Origin: Betaproteobacteria bacterium
GTDB lineage: Bacteria; Pseudomonadota; Gammaproteobacteria; Burkholderiales; SG8-39
Assembly (NCBI GenBank): GCA_009693435.1
Contig: SHXF01000034.1
Location: 1 to 43,168, forward strand
Reading direction: 5' to 3'
Length of the DNA stretch: 43,168 bases
Shown here: in pieces, positions 7,335 through 15,636 of the stretch
Layout of the letters: each line of letters begins with the position of its first letter
Position numbering within the stretch: position 1 is the first letter of the stretch
Made by a program: the position numbers and the translations under genes
Notes under the pieces: generated by a model
Told to the model about the DNA's origin: nothing
Seen by the model: only the letters and a program-made list of their open reading frames with translations
Database searches by the model: none

Positions 7335-7703
7335 CTACTTTCCAAGTAGCTTTTCCTTCACCTCGGCATCATTGAGTTCGCGGCCTAGCCAAACAACAAC
7401 TTTCGATGCACCGGCGGCAATGGCTACTTCACGAAGAGCTCGATCTTCGATCTCGGATAGTCCACCGTCGACCAATTCAAGAGGATGGATCACCACTTGC
7501 GGTGAAGGAGCCAGGAAGCCGCCCTTCGCAACTTGTGTCAGAGCCTTCTTCAGAGTCTCCTCGGCCGCTCCGAATTGCCCAATGAGAAGTCGGTGAGTTG
7601 TGAATGGAACTGTCGCCATGACAGTCGCTTCGGCGCTCGACTCAATGTTCCGTACGCGAAACTGGTTCTTGTTAACGCGAACGTAGACGGTACTCGAAAA
7701 CAC
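7335..7703 (-). CDS. Small MreB/actin-fold-like protein, integron cassette
   Basis: A 122-residue protein resembling only the first subdomain of MreB. STVYVRVNKNQFRVRN resembles the first phosphate-loop hairpin, and FLAPSPQVVIHPLE followed by GGLSEIEDRALREVAIAAGASKVVVW (in parts) follows the MreB pattern RPSPRVVVCVP, TEVERRAIREAAEQAGAREV. The rest of MreB, including the second phosphate loop and the adenosine pocket, is missing, and HPLE replaces the usual VP. It therefore probably cannot polymerise as MreB does. The start is uncertain: GTG at 7703 comes before the first strand, with GAGGGG about 10 nt upstream. The longer open frame to 8027 crosses an attC site and IS sequence. The gene fills its own cassette. 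Confidence 0.6.
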   Translation of the reverse strand: MFSSTVYVRVNKNQFRVRNIESSAEATVMATVPFTTHRLLIGQFGAAEETLKKALTQVAKGGFLAPSPQVVIHPLELVDGGLSEIEDRALREVAIAAGASKVVVWLGRELNDAEVKEKLLGK

Positions 7704-7734
7704 GAAGCCCAGCCCCTCGTTAAGTCGTATAAAC

Positions 7735-7811
7735 GAATAACGTTTATCTGCCGCCGCGCAAACGCTGAATCGTGCCGCGGCGGCGTTGGCGGCAGATAAA
7801 CCTCGTTGGAC
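7735..7811 (-). repeat. attC site 6 (its own cassette gene is lost)
   Basis: Minus strand: R'' GTCCAAC (7811-7805, perfect), a perfect 14-bp arm pair GTTTATCTGCCGCC / GGCGGCAGATAAAC, and R' GTTATTC (7741-7735, two mismatches). Length 77 bp. The cassette gene that should lie to its right is missing: IS91 sequence begins within 2 bases. An attI origin is less likely because attI does not form such a long hairpin. Confidence 0.65.
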
Positions 7812-8063
7812 TGAACCGCCGTGAGAGCGGTGGTTATGGGGATTGTAAGCCTGCGGGTGCTCGATGCAATCGGCAGGTGTGACGCTGCGGGCACCCGATG
7901 AGATGTCGGGGGGCGTTTTCCGTCGGCAAGACCGGAAGGGGAGTCCGGAAACAGGCGTGTGCGAACGACGGTCGTAGGCGAATCGGGCGATTCGGCCGAA
8001 CACGTCCCTGGCGACCGACAGCGCCAAGAGTCCAGCAGTTGAATGGCGAGTGCTGCGCGATTC

Positions 8064-9240
8064 TCATGGTGGTCCCCGCACGGGCGGCACGCGCACCGGC
8101 GCGACGGATGCGGTGGGCACGAACTGACCGTTACCGCAGTGGGTACAGCGCAACATCTCGTGCCGGTCGATGCGCTGCAGGAAGGCCTGCACCGACTCCA
8201 CCACAAGCGCATCGGGCGCGGGCGCTGAGAGCGCCGAGCGCGCCGCGCGCGCCTGGGCCAGTTTCACCGCCTTCCCGACCGGGCCGATGAGGCCGTAATG
8301 GCGGATGCGCTTGAATCCCTGGGGCAACACGTGCAACAGGAAGCGCTCGATGAAGGTCTGCGCGGGCACGACGAGCGTGCGCCTGTGGTTGCCGTGGGCG
8401 GAGTCCCGCACCCGCAAACGCACCGCGTCCGCATCCATGCCGAGGATGCGCTCGTTGGAGATCGCCACCCGATGCGTGTAGCGGCCCAGGTAGTCGAGTA
8501 CCTGCTCGGGCCCGCCGAGGGACTGTTTGGCGTAGACCACCCAGTCATGCCGATGAACCTTGGCGAGCAGATCGCGCCATGCTTGATCGGCGAGTCCTGT
8601 TTCCGCCAGTTTCCCGTTCTCGCGTGCGCGCTTCAGGGCGGCGACAAATTTCCCGCGGAACACGCGAGACAGCGCCGTGATCGGAAACAGAAACCGGCGT
8701 TTGGCCGCCACCCAACTGCCATCGGCCTTCAGTGCCCCGCCGGGCACCAGCGCATGCAGGTGCACGTCGCCCCAGGTCCTGCTTCCACGTATGCAGCACC
8801 AGCGTGAACGCAGGGGTGCCACCGAGCCAGCGCGGGTTCGCGGCAAACTCGGTGAGCGTCGCAGCGACCGCGCCGAAGAGCGTCTCGTAGAGAACCCGCG
8901 GACACTGCCCGATGAGTCCATTGAGGTCGTGCGGCAGGGTGAACACCAGGTGGAAGTACGGCACCGGCAGCACCTCGCGCTGACGCGCGGCGAGCCAGGC
9001 TTCCTTGGCCCGTGTCTGGCACTGGGGGCAATGGCGGTTGCGGCACGAGTGGTAGACATGGCGCGTCGCGCCGCAGGCGTCGCAGGTTTGCACGTGTCCG
9101 CCCAAGGCGGCGGTGCGACACGCGAGAATCGCGCGCCACACCTTCGCTTTGGCGCCTGACAAGGGATGGGCCGCCAGAAAAGCCGGCCCGTGACGGCGCA
9201 GCACCTCGGCCAGGCCCTTGCCGCGGGCGCAATCAACCAC
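8064..9240 (-). pseudogene. IS91-family HUH transposase, frameshifted
   Basis: The first frame (9240 to about 8770) carries the zinc-binding N-terminus (HVQTCDACG, then [12 protein letters not shown]) and [11 protein letters not shown] with GTPAFTLVLHTWKQDLG. After a one-base slip near 8770-8785 the homology continues in the frame ending at 8064: DVHLHALVPGGAL, WVVYAKQSLGGPEQVLDYLGRYTHRVAIS (in parts) with the catalytic Tyr region YLGRYTHR, and FIERFLLHVLPQGFKRIRHYG. Joined, it is about the usual IS91-family length of 390 residues. The product is therefore interrupted unless the slip is a sequencing error. Confidence 0.8.
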
Positions 9241-9250
9241 GTCGGCGCGC

Positions 9251-9446
9251 TTACTGGGGCAGCGGGTCGAGCAAGTCCAGCGGCGAAGTGGTGCCGGTCA
9301 CCCAAGCGCGTGCCAGAGGTACGTATCGCATGGTGGTCGAGATATGGCCGTGCCCGAGGAGCCGTTGCAGCGTCGGCAGATCGACGCCCGCTTCGATCAG
9401 GTGCGTGGCGAAAGCGTGGCGCCTATGTCTTTCACGACATAGGCGC
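9251..9446 (-). pseudogene. Tyrosine recombinase, C-terminal relic (IS91-associated)
   Basis: On the minus strand the frame reads [38 protein letters not shown] and [11 protein letters not shown], then stops at 9253-9251. It carries the box II Arg/His, the LGH motif and the tyrosine nucleophile (MRY) of a tyrosine recombinase. The sequence begins abruptly at the RRHAF motif, inside the palindrome at 9416-9449; nothing upstream of it in this frame resembles a recombinase. This type commonly precedes the transposase of this IS group. Confidence 0.7.
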
Positions 9447-9449
9447 CAC
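9416..9449. repeat. 14-bp perfect palindrome joining two recombinase relics
   Basis: GTGGCGCCTATGTC - TTTCAC - GACATAGGCGCCAC. The left arm is the cut end of the minus-strand recombinase relic and the right arm is the cut end of the plus-strand intI relic, both at the RHxFATHL-coding stretch. The two genes thus meet head to head within one inverted repeat. Confidence 0.85.
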
Positions 9450-9608
9450 TCATTTGCAACGCACCTGCTGCAGGCGGGTTACGACATCCGGACCGTGCAG
9501 GAACTGCTGGGACATTCAGACGTAAGTACAACCATGATCTACACGCACCTGCTCAAGGTCGGCGGTGGCGGTGTGCGCAGTCCGGTGGACTCGCTGGCCG
9601 GAAATTGA
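9441..9608 (+). pseudogene. intI: Integron integrase IntI, C-terminal relic
   Basis: The frame reads [40 protein letters not shown] and [13 protein letters not shown], then TGA. This matches the end of integron integrases closely, including the KVGG(G/A)GVRSPLD tail that sets IntI apart from other XerC/D-like recombinases. Box II Arg and His, the LGH His and the nucleophile Tyr (IYTH) are present. Everything upstream, including the IntI-specific insert, is lost at the palindrome 9416-9449. It points away from the cassette array, the normal orientation of intI. Confidence 0.85.
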
Positions 9609-9674
9609 CGCGCTGTTTTTGCATCCGTCTTGCAGAGTATTCGGGGGATCTTATTTCTCAGCCAATCCCGCGCC

Positions 9675-10688
9675 TCATTCCAGTTTCAGGTTGAGGGGCT
9701 TCAGCCGTTCCGCGTAAACATCGCGATCTGCCTTTAGCAGCTCGGCGAACGGGCCGGGTCCGAGGTTCAGCGGGTCCAGGGCGACACCGGTAATGTAGCG
9801 CTCGCGGAATTCCGGTGTGGTCATCACGCGGCTTGCATCCGCAGCGATCCTGTCGACGACGGGGCGCGGCGTTCCCGACGGGACGAACCAGCCGAACCAG
9901 GCGATCGATTCGTACCCCTTCAGCCCGGATTCCGACACGGTGGGCACGTCGGGAATGATGGCCGAGCGTTGCGATCCTGCGTAGGCGAGCGCTTTCAGCT
10001 TGCCCTGGCGGATCAGCGACACGGTCGGCGGCAGGCCGGTGAGGGAGAACGAGACCTGCCCGCCAAGCAACGCCTGCACCACGGCCGCGCCGCCCTTGTA
10101 GGGCACGTGCGTCAGCTTGATTCCCGCTTGCGCCGCGAACGCCTCGCTGTCGACGTGGTTGTGGCTGGCGACGCCGTAGCTCGCATAGGTCAGGCCGCCC
10201 GGTTTGGCGCGCGCATGGGCGAGGAATTCCTGCAGGTTCTTCGCCGGGAAATCGGGCAGCACCAGCAGCACGTTGGCCGCGGCCACCAGCCCGATCACCG
10301 GCGTGAAATCGCGGAACGCGTCATAAGCCATGTTCGGGCGCAGCAGGTGATTGGTGAGCAGCGCGGCGTTGTCCATCATGAGTATCGTGTAGCCATCCGC
10401 GGGCGCCTTGGCGGCGAGCTCCGCGCCGATGATCCCGCTCGCCCCGGCGCGGTTGTCCACGACCACGGGCTGCGCCCACAGCTTCGATACCTCCTGCGCC
10501 ATGGCGCGCGCAAAGCTGTCCTGCAGTCCGCCGGGCGGAACCGGCACGATCAGGCGCACTGTTTTGGACGGGTAGGCTTGCGCCGCGACCGGCGCGGTGT
10601 GCAGCACGAGCGGGGCGAGGAGCGCGAGCAGCGCCAACAGGCGCGGGTCGAAGCGCAGTGCTGCGCGAGTCCGGTGGCGTTGAGCCAT
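9675..10688 (-). CDS. Bug/TctC-family periplasmic binding protein
   Basis: A 337-residue orphan tripartite-tricarboxylate-type solute receptor. A long N-terminus with a hydrophobic stretch (LLALLALLAPLVLH) ends at VAAQAYPSKTVRLIVP, the usual signal-cleavage and first-strand sequence. Landmarks follow in order: PPGGLQDSFAR, VVVDNRAGASGIIGAE, KAPADGYTILM, LTHVPYKGGAAVVQALLGG, IIPDVPTVSESGLKGYE and WFGWFVPSGTPR. Full length for the family. No TctA/TctB membrane partner lies in the window, as is common for Bug proteins of Burkholderiales. It is transcribed divergently from the gene at 10885. The ligand cannot be predicted beyond a probable carboxylate or amide. Confidence 0.9.
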   Translation of the reverse strand: MAQRHRTRAALRFDPRLLALLALLAPLVLHTAPVAAQAYPSKTVRLIVPVPPGGLQDSFARAMAQEVSKLWAQPVVVDNRAGASGIIGAELAAKAPADGYTILMMDNAALLTNHLLRPNMAYDAFRDFTPVIGLVAAANVLLVLPDFPAKNLQEFLAHARAKPGGLTYASYGVASHNHVDSEAFAAQAGIKLTHVPYKGGAAVVQALLGGQVSFSLTGLPPTVSLIRQGKLKALAYAGSQRSAIIPDVPTVSESGLKGYESIAWFGWFVPSGTPRPVVDRIAADASRVMTTPEFRERYITGVALDPLNLGPGPFAELLKADRDVYAERLKPLNLKLE

Positions 10689-10884
10689 GTTCGTTTCCTC
10701 ATGATTGTTGCGTGGCCGACCTATAACCTGCGCCAGTGCATGCTGTCAACGCCGGTGGTTGCCACGCCGGCTGTTGCCGCGACTCTGAAACGCCAACGCC
10801 GACACCGTGCGATGCAGCGAGAGTCCCGATCGGCGCAGATAGAATAGCCCGCAGGTAAACCAGCTATCCACCAGGAGCGAACCC

Positions 10885-11877
10885 ATGGCAAACATCCACC
10901 TCACCATGGCCATAGGCGAATACGACCATGTGCGCGACCTGATCGACGGCACGGTGCGCATCGAGGGCGTCGATCTCACGGCGCTGCGCCTGCCGGTGGA
11001 GGAAATCTTCTATCGCTACCTGCATAACCGCGAGTGGGATGTCTCCGAAACTTCATTCGGCAAGGTGCTCTCGCTCGTGTCGCAGAACGACAAGAGTCTG
11101 GCGGTCATCCCGGTGTTCACCTCGCGCATCTTCCGTCATTCCTCGATCTACATCCGCAGCGACGCCGGCATCAGCCGGCCACAAGACCTGGCGGGGCGGA
11201 AGATCGGCGTCCCCGAGTGGGCGCAGACCGCCTCGATCTATTCGCGCGGCATGCTGGCGCACGAATACGGCGTCGACCTCAACTCGATCCACTGGCACCA
11301 GGGCGGGGTGAACGAAGCGGGCCGCGACGAGAAGGTGAAGCTGAAGCTGCCCGAGGGTCTTCGCTGCGATGTCATCAGGGACCGGTCGCTGTCGCAGATG
11401 CTGCTCGCGGGCGATCTCGATGCCATCCTGTCGGCGCGCCCGCCGGCGCCGTTTTTCGCCGGCGACCCGCGCATCCGGCGATTGTTCGAAAACTACCAGG
11501 CGGTGGAACTCGCCTACTGGAAGAAGACCGGCATCTATCCGATCATGCACGTGGTCACCCTGCTGCGCGAAGTATACGAACGCCATCGCTGGGTGGCGAT
11601 GAACCTGGTAAAGGCCTTCGAGGAGGCGAAGAACCGCAGCCTCCGGCGCCTGAGCCACTTCGACGCGCATCCGGTGTACGCCGTGCCCTGGATGGTCGAG
11701 CACACCGCAACCGCGCGCGAGATGCTGGGCGCGGACTTCTGGCCTTACGGCGTCGAGCGCAGCCGCGCGACCCTGGAGGCATTCACCCGGTACGCCTACG
11801 AGCAGGGTGTGTGCCACCGCAAGGTCGACGTGGACGAAATTTTCGTGCCGGAGACGCTGAAAAGCTTCAAGGTCTGA
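10885..11877 (+). CDS. 4,5-dihydroxyphthalate decarboxylase-like / periplasmic-binding-fold protein
   Basis: A 330-residue protein without a signal peptide, matching the family annotated from phthalate 4,5-pathway decarboxylases, which has a type 2 periplasmic-binding fold. Seen: LTMAIGEYDHVRDLIDG, EGVDLTAL, LPVEEIFYRYL, WDVSETSFGKVLSL, IPVFTSRIFRHSSIYI and LAGRKIGVPEWAQTA, then ARPPAPFF and YPIMHVV. Length is typical. Many relatives near Bug genes have no proven decarboxylase activity, so the role could be binding rather than catalysis. A ribosome-binding site (AGGAGCG) precedes the ATG. It faces a Bug gene on each side and probably acts on the same aromatic or related acid. Confidence 0.75.
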   Translation: MANIHLTMAIGEYDHVRDLIDGTVRIEGVDLTALRLPVEEIFYRYLHNREWDVSETSFGKVLSLVSQNDKSLAVIPVFTSRIFRHSSIYIRSDAGISRPQDLAGRKIGVPEWAQTASIYSRGMLAHEYGVDLNSIHWHQGGVNEAGRDEKVKLKLPEGLRCDVIRDRSLSQMLLAGDLDAILSARPPAPFFAGDPRIRRLFENYQAVELAYWKKTGIYPIMHVVTLLREVYERHRWVAMNLVKAFEEAKNRSLRRLSHFDAHPVYAVPWMVEHTATAREMLGADFWPYGVERSRATLEAFTRYAYEQGVCHRKVDVDEIFVPETLKSFKV

Positions 11878-11893
11878 CGGGTCGAAAGCGGCG

Positions 11894-12850
11894 TCACTCG
11901 ATGCGGATGTCGAGCGCCTTGATGAGCTTGCCGTATTTCTCGTAGTCGGCGCGGATCAGCGCCGCGAATTCGGCAGGAGTGGTGATCAGCGGTTCCAGGC
12001 CGCCGGCGCGATTGAATTTCTCCTTCATGTCCGGCGTCGCCAGCAGCTTGTTGACCTCGGCGCGCAGGCGCGCCAGGACCGGTTCCGGCACACCGCGCGG
12101 CGCGCACAGTCCCAGCCAGACGCTGTTGACGAATCCCGGATAGAACTCGCCCAGCGTGGGCACCTCGGGAAATGCCGCCAGCCGCTTCGGTCCCGCCACC
12201 GCCAGCGCGCGCAGCCGGCCGGCGCGCACCAGCGGCCCGACGGCGCCGCCGGAAAACAATGCCGATATTTCTCCGCCCAGGATTGCCGCTGCCGCGGCGG
12301 CGGCGGTCTTGTAGGGCACGTGCAGCAGATCGATGCCGGCGCGTGTCTTCAGCATTTCCATGGTGAGGTGGTGCTGGCCGCCGTTGCCGTTCGAGCCATA
12401 GGCGAGTGGCGGCGAGGCCTGCCTGGCCTGCTCGACGAATTCCCGCAGGGTCTTGAACGATTTGTCGGGATTGACCACCATGAACAATGTGCTGGAGGCC
12501 ACCAGCGCCACGGGCACGAGGTCCTTCAGCGGATCGAAAGCCATCCTGCTGTAGACGTGGGGATTGGTCACCACCAGGCTGTCCGGGCACAAGAGCAGTG
12601 TGTGGCCGTCCGGCGCCGCGCGCGCAACCAGTTCTCCGGCGATGTTGCCGTTGGCGCCGTTGCGCGCTTCCACCAGCACCGGCTGGCCGAGCGCCTCGCT
12701 GAGTTTTTCACCCAGCGCCCGCGAGATCAGGTCGGGTGCGCCGCCGGTGCTAACGATAATGCGGATGGCATGGGTCGGGTAGGATTGGGCAGTGGCTGCG
12801 CCGGCGAAGAGAAGCAGCAAGGGGATTGCGAGGGTTCGCGCAATTATCAT
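11894..12850 (-). CDS. Bug/TctC-family periplasmic binding protein
   Basis: A 318-residue Bug receptor. I start it at the ATG at 12850, 7 nt after GGAGAG and directly before the signal peptide IIARTLAIPLLLLFAGAATAQ (in parts); a longer frame to 12922 lacks support. Landmarks: SYPTHAIRIIVSTG, APDLISRALGEKLSEALGQPVLVE (in parts), NGANGNIAGELVA, DGHTLLLCPDSL, LLHVPYKTAAAAAAAILGGEIS (in parts), FPEVPTLGEFYPGF and WLGLCAPRGVPE. The Ala run in place of the usual PYKGG...A..D..GG loop may change the ligand. The gene converges with the decarboxylase-like gene (16-nt gap) and diverges from the sulfatase. Confidence 0.9.
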   Translation of the reverse strand: MIIARTLAIPLLLLFAGAATAQSYPTHAIRIIVSTGGAPDLISRALGEKLSEALGQPVLVEARNGANGNIAGELVARAAPDGHTLLLCPDSLVVTNPHVYSRMAFDPLKDLVPVALVASSTLFMVVNPDKSFKTLREFVEQARQASPPLAYGSNGNGGQHHLTMEMLKTRAGIDLLHVPYKTAAAAAAAILGGEISALFSGGAVGPLVRAGRLRALAVAGPKRLAAFPEVPTLGEFYPGFVNSVWLGLCAPRGVPEPVLARLRAEVNKLLATPDMKEKFNRAGGLEPLITTPAEFAALIRADYEKYGKLIKALDIRIE

Positions 12851-12939
12851 GTTGAGACTCTCCGTTTGCGTATCATCGGGTCGCCCCGCGTATTGCCATG
12901 GCGCACCGGGCCGACAGTGCATGAGCTATATTACCGTCC

Positions 12940-14496
12940 GTGACCCTGCCGACAAACCGACGCCCGAACATACTCCTGATCACCTCCGATCAGCAGCGCG
13001 GCGACTGCTACGGTTTCGAGGGTCGCCGCCTGCGCACGCCGCACCTCGACCTGCTCGCGGCCGAGGGCACGCGATTCAGCGCCTGCATCACCCCCAACGC
13101 TGTCTGTCAGCCGGCGCGCGCCTCCATCCTCACCGGACTGCTGCCGCTGACGCACGGCGTTTGCGATAACGGCATTGATCTCGATCCGGCGGTTGCCGAG
13201 CGCGGTTTTGCCGGACAACTTTCCCGGGCAGGCTATTCGAGCGTGTTCATCGGCAAGGGACACTTCTCGAGCTACATGACCTTCCAGCCGACCGGGACGC
13301 CGGAATGCCTGGTGAGTTCGGCGCAGTACGCGCCGGACTGGAATGGTCCCTACATGGGATTCGAGCAGGTCGAACTGCTGCTGGTGGGACACAACCTGAT
13401 CCTGCCGCAGCGCCCGCCCCGCGGCCAGCACTACGAGCGCTGGTACTACGGCGAGGGTCGCGGCGATTTCAGGAATGCGCTCTACGGCACGCATTTGCCG
13501 CCGGATGCGGGAGCGCCGCAGACTTTCCATTCCGGATTGCCGGTCGCCTGGCACAATTCCACCTGGGTCGGCGACCGCACCATTGAATACATTCGCGCGC
13601 AGGCGCGCCGTGCTGAGCCGCGCCCGTTCTGCGCCTGGGCCTCGTTTCCCGATCCGCACCATCCGTTCGATGCGCCCGATCCCTGGAGCCGGATGCACCA
13701 TCCGGCCGATGTCGAACTGCCGCGGCAACCCGCCCTCGACCTCGAGCGCAGGCCGTGGTGGCATCGCGCGACCCTGGAAGGCACGCCGCAGATCAGCGCT
13801 GAATTGCGCAACTTCCGGGAGAAGCAGACGCGAATCGCCCCGCAGCAGCCGGAGCACATGCTGCGGGAAATCATCGCAAATTACTACGGCATGATTGCGC
13901 TGGTCGACCACAACGTCGGGCGCATCCTCGCGGCGCTTGAAGAATCGGGCCAGGCGGACAATACCCTGGTCGTGTACACCTCCGATCACGGCGAATGGCT
14001 GGGCGATCATGGCCTGATGCTGAAAGGTCCGATGATGTACGAGGGCTTGCTGCGTGTCGGTCTCATCGCGCGCGGCCCCGGTGTTCCCGCGGGACGGATC
14101 GTGCATGATCCGGTATCGACCATCGATCTCGCGGCAACCTTTGCCGAGTCCGCCGGGATTGGCTCGGAGTGGGCGGCGCATTCGAGGAGTCTCTGGCCGC
14201 TGATCCTTCGCGACGACGCAAGCCGCGACTTTGCCTTCAACGAGTGGCACCTGCTTCCGGCGCGAACCGGCGTGGAACTCAAGCTGCGCACGGTGCGCAC
14301 CCGCACCCACAAGCTGACCCTCGAACTTGCCTCCGGCGCAGGCGAGCTGTATGACCTCGTGAACGACCCGGACGAAATGGACAATCGCTTCGACGACCCC
14401 GCCACGGCGCCGGTCCGCAAGGCACTCACCGAAGCGGCCATGAGCAGGCCGCGCGACGAGCGCGCCGGCACCCCGGTGCAAGTGGGCGCAGCCTGA
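12940..14496 (+). CDS. Sulfatase family hydrolase
   Basis: A 518-residue type I sulfatase/alkaline-phosphatase-superfamily enzyme, expected to hydrolyse sulfate esters. The N-terminal metal-binding strand PNILLITSDQQRGDCYG is followed by CQPARASILTG with Cys56-x-Pro-x-Arg60, the site turned into formylglycine, so it should be catalytically competent if matured. Later metal and active-site motifs are HTHGV-like LTHGVCDNG, FIGKGHF (Lys/His), FASFPDPHHPFD-like SFPDPHHPFD and YTSDHGEWLGDHGLMLKG (in parts), the last providing Asp and His. No signal peptide, so probably cytoplasmic. The start is a GTG with a weak ribosome-binding site. The neighbouring Bug genes might import its organosulfate substrate; this is inference. 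Confidence 0.88.
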   Translation: MTLPTNRRPNILLITSDQQRGDCYGFEGRRLRTPHLDLLAAEGTRFSACITPNAVCQPARASILTGLLPLTHGVCDNGIDLDPAVAERGFAGQLSRAGYSSVFIGKGHFSSYMTFQPTGTPECLVSSAQYAPDWNGPYMGFEQVELLLVGHNLILPQRPPRGQHYERWYYGEGRGDFRNALYGTHLPPDAGAPQTFHSGLPVAWHNSTWVGDRTIEYIRAQARRAEPRPFCAWASFPDPHHPFDAPDPWSRMHHPADVELPRQPALDLERRPWWHRATLEGTPQISAELRNFREKQTRIAPQQPEHMLREIIANYYGMIALVDHNVGRILAALEESGQADNTLVVYTSDHGEWLGDHGLMLKGPMMYEGLLRVGLIARGPGVPAGRIVHDPVSTIDLAATFAESAGIGSEWAAHSRSLWPLILRDDASRDFAFNEWHLLPARTGVELKLRTVRTRTHKLTLELASGAGELYDLVNDPDEMDNRFDDPATAPVRKALTEAAMSRPRDERAGTPVQVGAA

Positions 14497-14556
14497 ACAT
14501 TCGTCGGTTCTTCATGCGCACCGTGTCGCGCCTGTGCCCGGATTGAGGAGATGAGC

Positions 14557-15525
14557 ATGAGAACGGTGTTTGCAGGAATCGCAGCAGTCATGCTGGCCGT
14601 TGTAGCCGCGAGCGCCGTGGCGCAAAGCTACCCGTCGCGGCTGATCCGCCTCATCGTGCCCTTTCCACCCGGCGGCGCGGTCGACCTGCTTGGGCGCGGC
14701 GTCGCGCAACAACTGGGCGAGCAGACTGGCCAAAGCGTGGTGGTCGACAATCGCGGCGGCGCAGCAGGCATCATCGGATCGGGCGCGCTCGCCAAGGCCG
14801 CAGCCGATGGCTACACCATTGGCGTCATCCCCGATGTGCTGTTCTCGATTTACCCCTATGTCTATCCAAAGCTGCCCTACAGCCCGGGTGACTTCGCGCC
14901 TGTCACCTTGGCGATTACCCTGGACATGGCGCTTTTCGCCCATCCCTCGCTTGCGGCCAACACGCTGCAGGAGGTCATTGCGCTGGCGAAAGCGAAGCCC
15001 GACGCGCTCAATTTCGGCTCGCCAGGCGCGGGATCGCCGATGCATCTGGCCGGAGAACTCATCAACAAGATGGCGGGCATCAGGATGGTGCACGTGCCAT
15101 ACAAAGGGGGCGGCCCGGCAACGGCTGACGCGATCGCCGGACAGATCCCGCTGTTGATTGCCGGACTCGCTCCGGCCCTGCCGCAGGTGAAGGCGGGTAA
15201 ATTGAAGATCATCGCGGTTCTGGATTCGCGCCGCTCTGCCCTGGCGCCGGAGGTCCCGACCATGGCCGAAGCCGGCCTGGCAGGATTCCAGGTCAGCTCC
15301 TGGATTGGATTTTTTGCGCCCGCCGGCACCCCGCCGCAGATTCTCGATCGACTCAATCAGGAAATCGTCAAGGCATTGAATTCGCCCGCGTTGAATTCGA
15401 GACTCGTCAGTTCGGGCATGGCCGTAGTCGGCAGCACGCGCGAGGCGCTCGCTGCGCGAATCCGGGACGACTCGGATGTCTGGGTGCGCGTCATCCGCGA
15501 TGCCGGCGTGCGGCTGGAACAGTGA
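14557..15525 (+). CDS. Bug/TctC-family periplasmic binding protein
   Basis: A 322-residue Bug receptor. I choose the ATG at 14557 because GAGGAG lies 6 nt upstream; the ATG at 14551 directly abuts that site. The signal peptide (RTVFAGIAAVMLAVVAASAVA) is cleaved before QSYPSRLIR. Landmarks: LIVPFPPGGAVDLLGRG, VVVDNRGGAAGIIGSGALA (in parts), ADGYTIGVIPD, MVHVPYKGGGPATADAIAGQ (in parts), APEVPTMAEAGLAGFQ and WIGFFAPAGTPPQ. Full length. It follows the sulfatase on the same strand with a 60-nt gap and precedes the lobe-deleted Bug gene, suggesting one operon running to the CoA-transferase at 17501. Confidence 0.9.
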   Translation: MRTVFAGIAAVMLAVVAASAVAQSYPSRLIRLIVPFPPGGAVDLLGRGVAQQLGEQTGQSVVVDNRGGAAGIIGSGALAKAAADGYTIGVIPDVLFSIYPYVYPKLPYSPGDFAPVTLAITLDMALFAHPSLAANTLQEVIALAKAKPDALNFGSPGAGSPMHLAGELINKMAGIRMVHVPYKGGGPATADAIAGQIPLLIAGLAPALPQVKAGKLKIIAVLDSRRSALAPEVPTMAEAGLAGFQVSSWIGFFAPAGTPPQILDRLNQEIVKALNSPALNSRLVSSGMAVVGSTREALAARIRDDSDVWVRVIRDAGVRLEQ

Positions 15526-15636
15526 AGGGCGACAGGCGCGGAAAAACTTGCCCAAAAAAAACCGGGCTGCCGATTTCGTATCGAGACGGATTGCGCGGTG
15601 CTTCACCACAAATTCCGACACAGTGAGGAAATGCCG

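Larger units (their letters stand above)
7813..9446 (-). mobile_element. IS91-family element with attached tyrosine-recombinase relic
   Basis: The block holds a frameshifted Y1/Y2-type IS91-family transposase and, upstream of it on the same strand, the end of a tyrosine recombinase, a gene often paired with this IS group. The left edge is taken at GAAC (7813-7816), a tetranucleotide typical of IS91-type target sites, next to a CCGC/GCGG hairpin; this edge is an inference. About 240 bases after the transposase stop (7820-8060) are non-coding terminal sequence. The element replaces the integron's attI and most of intI. Confidence 0.65.

Noticed and set aside
7735..7811. attI site of the integron
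   Set aside because: The long perfect hairpin with an R'' box fits attC; attI lacks such a hairpin, and the integrase side is separated by IS91 sequence.
10885..11877. Calling this gene a proven 4,5-dihydroxyphthalate decarboxylase
   Set aside because: The family also contains uncharacterised binding-protein-like members and no phthalate pathway genes lie beside it.
12931..14481. Long minus-strand open frame opposite the sulfatase
   Set aside because: The sulfatase strand has catalytic motifs and length; the opposite frame has none.
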